From Ruminococcus sp. (GTDB taxonomy: Bacteria > Bacillota > Clostridia > Oscillospirales > Ruminococcaceae), in the NCBI GenBank assembly GCA_021202895.1, contig JAJQCE010000010.1:14585-78584 (forward strand): 64,000 bases of DNA. The letters are read 5' to 3'. Below the pieces are notes generated by a model. The model saw only the letters and a list, made by a program, of their open reading frames with translations, did not search any database and was not told the DNA's origin. Position numbers and translations under genes: made by a program. Position 1 is the stretch's first letter; every line of letters starts with the position of its first letter. Positions 60,472 through 64,000 of this stretch are shown piece by piece.

Positions 60472-61497
60472 ATGAGCGCAACGATTAAAGATGTGGCAAG
60501 TGAAGCGGGTCTCTCTGTCGCTACAGTTTCAAGAGTGCTTAACAACAGCGCAAATATTTCAGAGGATGCCTCTGCGCGTGTCAACGCCGCTATTGAAAAG
60601 CTTGGATATTCGCCTAATTTTTTGGGAAGAAATCTCCGCAAGCGTGAAACTAACGTTATACTTGTGATTATGCCTGCGTCTGAACATTCTCTTTATATGA
60701 AAATAGTTTCAGGCATTCAGCGTTATGCTGAAACGAGAGGCTATGATATAATTTACGCATCATCTAATTCCACCTCTGAAACGGAAATACGTCAGATGAA
60801 TATGCTTTTTAATCGTACCGTTGACGGAGCGATTATGCTTGGAACGCAGTACGATGCCGATACCCTTAACAATCTTGTGCGTAATTACAACATTGCGCTT
60901 TGCTGTGAAGGGGTAGATGGAGCAGAGGTTCTGACGGTAGTAGTAGATGATGAAGCGGCGGCATACGATGCAGTAAAAGAGCTTATAAAGCTTGGTCATA
61001 GAAAAATAGCATTTTTAGGCGCAAATGAAACTGCCGAGTCTAACAACAAAAGACGAGAGGGCTATTACCGTGCGCTTAAGGAATGCTCTTTAGATATAAA
61101 TCCTGATTATGTTTATTGCGGAACGTTTGAATATGAAAATGGTGCTTTGGCGATGGAAAAATTCGCCTCTTTTGAGAACCCGCCTACAGCGGTGTTCTGC
61201 GTTTCCGATTTGCTTGCGATCTCAGCGATTAACAAGGCTCATGAGCTTGGTCTTGCGATTGGCAAGGATATCTCTATAATGGGATTTGACAATATAAGCA
61301 TGTGTGAAATGATGATACCAAAGGTTTCTACGGTTGAACAGCCGTGTGAAAAGCTTGGAGAAATGGTGGTGCGCAAGCTTATTGCGAATATCACTGCTCC
61401 TGTCGGAAGTAAGGATAACCGCAGCTATACAGTTCCGCACAAGGTTATCTTGAGAGAATCTACAGGTCCAGTTGCTGGATATAAAAAATTAAAATGA
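60472..61497 (+). CDS. LacI-family transcriptional regulator
   Basis: The ATG at 60472 follows AAAGGACAGG; a frame open from 60406 would begin in the -35 box. The 341-residue protein starts with the LacI helix-turn-helix and hinge (TIKDVASEAGLSVATVSRVLNNSANISEDASARVNAAIEKLGYSPN, residues 4-49). A periplasmic-binding-protein-like sensor follows (GHRKIAFLGA, PTAVFCVSDLLAISA, IMGFDN). It probably senses a sugar or glycoside. Its targets are unknown; the cre-like site at 55478 is one candidate. Confidence 0.92.
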   Translation: MSATIKDVASEAGLSVATVSRVLNNSANISEDASARVNAAIEKLGYSPNFLGRNLRKRETNVILVIMPASEHSLYMKIVSGIQRYAETRGYDIIYASSNSTSETEIRQMNMLFNRTVDGAIMLGTQYDADTLNNLVRNYNIALCCEGVDGAEVLTVVVDDEAAAYDAVKELIKLGHRKIAFLGANETAESNNKRREGYYRALKECSLDINPDYVYCGTFEYENGALAMEKFASFENPPTAVFCVSDLLAISAINKAHELGLAIGKDISIMGFDNISMCEMMIPKVSTVEQPCEKLGEMVVRKLIANITAPVGSKDNRSYTVPHKVILRESTGPVAGYKKLK

Positions 61498-61505
61498 TAC
61501 ATTTT

Positions 61506-61543
61506 CGCCCGAAGCACTTAGCTTATGCTTCGGGCGATTTTTT
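61506..61543. terminator. Bidirectional terminator between lacI-family gene and ruvX
   Basis: CGCCCGAAGCA (61506-61516) / TGCTTCGGGCG (61526-61536), then ATTTTTT on the plus side. Confidence 0.92.
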
Positions 61544-61549
61544 CAGGCT

Positions 61550-61975
61550 TTAAGACTCCTTCGATTTTCTTCTCTTGTCAAGATAACTTTCAAGAATAAC
61601 TACGGCTGCTACCTCGTCTACAACCTTTTTTCTGTTCAGACCCCTGACATTTGTTTCATTGAGAATCTGGTGCGCTGTGACGGTAGTTGAACGCTCGTCC
61701 CACATGACTATGGGAATTTCTGTGACACAGCCTACCGTTTCGGCAAACGCACGGCATTTTTGCGCTCTTGGACCCTCTGAGCCGTTCATATTTATCGGCA
61801 GACCGATGACAATTTCACAGACCTCGTACTGCTCGGCCATATGCGCAACCTTCATTGCTAAAATCTGAGCGTTTCTTTCTTCAATTACTCCGACAGGCGA
61901 AGCTAAAAATTCGGTTTTATCACATACGGCAAGCCCCGTTCTGGCATCGCCGTAATCAACAGCCATTATTTTCAT
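61550..61975 (-). CDS. ruvX: RuvX/YqgF putative pre-16S rRNA nuclease
   Basis: The 141-residue RNase H-fold protein has the catalytic Asp in MAVDYGDARTGLAV, IVIGLPINMNG, and WDERSTTVTAHQIL and VDEVAAVVILESYL near the end. YqgF-family proteins mature the 5' end of 16S rRNA; the older name is Holliday junction resolvase-like. The ATG at 61975 is preceded by AAAGGAAAA. A consensus promoter lies upstream. Confidence 0.9.
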   Translation of the reverse strand: MKIMAVDYGDARTGLAVCDKTEFLASPVGVIEERNAQILAMKVAHMAEQYEVCEIVIGLPINMNGSEGPRAQKCRAFAETVGCVTEIPIVMWDERSTTVTAHQILNETNVRGLNRKKVVDEVAAVVILESYLDKRRKSKES

Positions 61976-62005
61976 ATGCATTTTCCTTTCCATTTTATAT
62001 ACACT

Positions 62006-62034
62006 ATTATAGCATCAAATGTCTTTCTTGTCAA
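62006..62034 (-). promoter_or_regulatory. Promoter of ruvX
   Basis: Minus strand TTGACA (62034-62029), 17-base spacer, TATAAT (62011-62006). Confidence 0.8.
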
Positions 62035-62254
62035 TTCAATTTAAAAAAATTAATACCTAATTTGCTGTGTTTGAAATCTATTTAATAAACTTATATCATT
62101 TATGTAGTAAAAAAATTCATTTTATTTTCACAAAAACCGATTGCAGATTTTTTTGAAATGGTTTAAAATTATTTAGGTAAAAAAGAGTATAAAGGTATGA
62201 TGCTGACGTTCTTTTTATTGCGGCAATTTTTGAAGTGAGGTTGATATAATAAAA

Positions 62255-63655
62255 ATGGAAAACAATTATCTGGAAACAGAGAAGCTCGGCAAGCTGATGA
62301 GAAAATATGCCATTCCGTGTGTGATTTCAATGCTGGTGGCTGCGCTTTACAATATTGTTGACCAAATATTTATAGCGAACGCCTCATATTTGGGCTCATA
62401 CGGAAACGCAGCTAATACGGCGGTATTTCCTATGACAGTTGTCGCACTTGCAATTGCGGTAACGTTTGGCGACGGCTGCTGCACATATGTGAGCATACGG
62501 CTTGGAGCAAAGGATCGCGACAGCGCAGGACGAGGAGTAGGCAGTGCGGTTATCAGCGTTGTGTGGATAAGCATATTGCTTATGATTATCTATCTTGTGT
62601 TTGACGAGCAGATACTTAAGCTTTTCGGTGCGGATGTAAACGCTCAGACAATGAAGCTTTCTAAGGAGTATTTCTTTTGGATTTCAATCGGTATTCCATT
62701 TTACATGGTAGGTCAGGCGCTTAATCCTATAATAAGATCCGATGGAAGCCCTAAATTTGCGATGGCTACGCTTCTTACTGGTGCAGTTATCAATATAATA
62801 CTTGACCCGATATTTATTTACGTTTTTCGCTGGGGAATGAAAGGTGCGGCGATTGCTACTATACTGGGGCAGATTGTTTCGGCGATTGTTTCGGCTTTGT
62901 ATCTGCTAAAAATGAAGCAGACGCCGCTTAACAGGGACTGCTTTAAGTACAGGTTGTCTCTTGTCAAGAAAATTACAATTCTTGGAATAACTAGCTTTTT
63001 GTCACAGTTTTCGATAGTTATATCTATGGCGGCGACGCTCAATGTGGTTGTTAAATACGAGGCTTACGATCCGATTTTCTCACAGGAGCAGTATACTCAG
63101 ATACCGACTGCTATAGCTGGAATAGTTTCAAAATTCTTTCAGATTATAATTTCCTGCTCAATTGGAATTGCCGCAGGGTGCATACCTATCGGAGGCTACA
63201 ACATTGGTGCGGGCAGAAATGACAGAGTAATAGAGCTTTTAAAGAAGCTGATGGTTACTGAACTGATTTTAGGTCTTGCGGCTTCAATAATTTTTCTAAT
63301 TTTCCCTAACCAGCTTATGCTTATTTTCGGTTCGAGCAACGAGAGCGAATATTATAACGAATTTGCGGTTTGGTTTATCAGAGGACAGCTTTGTCTGCTT
63401 CCACTCGCTTGCTTTAACAAGGCTGGATTTATCTTTCTTCAGTCTATTGGCAAATCTCAGGCATCGTCGGTTTTGTCCGTCCTGCGTGAATTTGTTTTTG
63501 GAGTAGGGTTTACTATTCTGCTGCCGATACTTTTCGGAGGACTTTATGCAGTGCCGTTCTTTATGCCTGCCGCAGATACTGCCACTGCTATTCTGGTGGT
63601 GATTTACCTTAGAAAAATGGTTAAGAGTCTGAAAGTACCAGACAAGGCGAATTGA
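62255..63655 (+). CDS. MATE-family multidrug efflux transporter
   Basis: The 466-residue membrane protein has 12 predicted helices in two similar halves, typical of MATE (NorM/MepA/DinF-type) exporters driven by Na+ or H+ gradients. Helix 1 carries ISMLVAALYNIVDQIFI, and the loop after helix 4 holds NPIIRSDGSPKFAM, matching the conserved N-x2-R-x2-G-x-P pattern of MepA-like pumps. The substrate is not known. The ribosome binding site GTGAGGTTGA is moderate. Confidence 0.9.
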   Translation: MENNYLETEKLGKLMRKYAIPCVISMLVAALYNIVDQIFIANASYLGSYGNAANTAVFPMTVVALAIAVTFGDGCCTYVSIRLGAKDRDSAGRGVGSAVISVVWISILLMIIYLVFDEQILKLFGADVNAQTMKLSKEYFFWISIGIPFYMVGQALNPIIRSDGSPKFAMATLLTGAVINIILDPIFIYVFRWGMKGAAIATILGQIVSAIVSALYLLKMKQTPLNRDCFKYRLSLVKKITILGITSFLSQFSIVISMAATLNVVVKYEAYDPIFSQEQYTQIPTAIAGIVSKFFQIIISCSIGIAAGCIPIGGYNIGAGRNDRVIELLKKLMVTELILGLAASIIFLIFPNQLMLIFGSSNESEYYNEFAVWFIRGQLCLLPLACFNKAGFIFLQSIGKSQASSVLSVLREFVFGVGFTILLPILFGGLYAVPFFMPAADTATAILVVIYLRKMVKSLKVPDKAN

Positions 63656-63662
63656 TTTTAAT

Positions 63663-63694
63663 GCGCAACAGCTTTAAGGGCTGCTGCGCTTTTT
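63663..63694 (+). terminator. Terminator after the MATE gene
   Basis: GCGCA-A-CAGC (63663-63672) / GCTG-C-TGCGC (63680-63689), then TTTTT. Confidence 0.85.
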
Positions 63695-63867
63695 AAAAGT
63701 GTAAATATGAGCCTTGAAAAGGCATAAACACAAAGTTTTCATCATACGATTATCATATTTTCAGAAAAAAGGAGATTTTTTTTAAAAAGCTCTTTTCTTT
63801 TTCTAAAGAATGTGATATAATATATAAATATACATAATTCAAAAACAAAAGAAAGGAAAGTGAGCAT

Positions 63868-64000
63868 ATGAACGAAAAATTTTTAGATCAGGAATGTATT
63901 GTCTGCAAAGAAAAGTTTAATGAAGCGGACGATATTGTTGTTTGCCCTGACTGCGGAACTCCTTATCACAGGGATTGCTGGAACATAGAGAAGCGCTGTG
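63868..64000 (+). CDS. Start of a RING-like zinc-ribbon protein (partial)
   Basis: The first 44 codons are in the window. They contain CIVCKEKF, CPDCGTPYHRDCW and a final Cys, the cysteine-histidine spacing of prokaryotic RING-like zinc fingers, usually the N-terminal part of larger membrane proteins in this group of bacteria. GAAAGGAAAGTGAG precedes the ATG; TATAAT at 63816-63821 with a TGTGA extension is its likely -10 box. Function unknown. Confidence 0.65.
   Translation, partial: MNEKFLDQECIVCKEKFNEADDIVVCPDCGTPYHRDCWNIEKRC

Overview
The window looks like a piece of a low-GC Gram-positive (Firmicutes) chromosome, most likely a gut or rumen clostridial lineage near Ruminococcus/Oscillospiraceae. 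The signs are AGGAGG ribosome binding sites before nearly every gene, TTGACA-N17-TATAAT promoters often with a TGnTATAAT extended -10, a group B [FeFe] hydrogenase, an SPNTG-type sorting signal and the ylxM-ffh-rpsP-khpA order. This placement rests on gene content, not on a database match.

Positions 1-8143 look like the end of an integrated mobile element. In order it holds the C-terminal part of a large polyprotein-like protein (HAD phosphatase, BECR-type nuclease-like and SpoVG-like domains), small accessory genes, a winged-helix protein, a broken AbiE-like pair, an intact MntA-HepT pair and a tyrosine recombinase. Next comes a gene-poor stretch (6765-8143) with a 25-residue membrane peptide faced by a consensus antisense promoter, a second pair of face-to-face promoters around two hairpins, and about 540 bases densely packed with complementary segments, probably a long structured RNA. 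The stretch ends at the 3' end of a tRNA-Pro gene, a likely integration site. Three copies of an inverted-repeat unit (4790, 6850, 7244) lie upstream of promoters inside the element.

Positions 8144-16600 hold tRNA-Pro and tRNA-Ser, gene remnants, a group B [FeFe] hydrogenase whose leader is a 172-bp inverted-repeat unit, a MutS-like ATPase with a membrane protein, a second decayed gene and an orphan TrpB2. Positions 16600-35200 hold addB, an L,D-transpeptidase, a cytidylate kinase-like gene, galK-unknown-trmB, a TetR regulator with a GLUG-repeat surface protein, the punA-birA-glpK operon, a histidine-kinase-like protein, a rhodanese-ThiF fusion and an acetyltransferase.

Positions 35350-45350 hold rplS with its leader and then a complete arginine pathway, argG-argH-argC-argJ-argB-argD-argF. 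A pentapeptide-repeat gene and a small membrane-protein gene are built into the run. ArgJ closes the acetyl cycle, and ArgF, ArgG and ArgH turn ornithine into arginine.

Positions 45600-64000 hold a secreted C39-like protease, pyridoxamine kinase-trmL-degV, the glycolytic run pgk-(membrane protein)-tpiA-gpmI, an orphan sugar-binding lipoprotein with a LacI/CcpA-like operator, a TSUP permease split into two half-genes, the SRP/ribosome operon ylxM-ffh-rpsP-khpA, an aldo/keto reductase, a LacI regulator, ruvX, a MATE pump and the start of a RING-like zinc protein.

The least explained features are the structured RNA with its countertranscript at 7338-8131, the type I toxin-like locus at 6902-7201, the repeated palindromes of the element, and the inverted-repeat leader of the hydrogenase.
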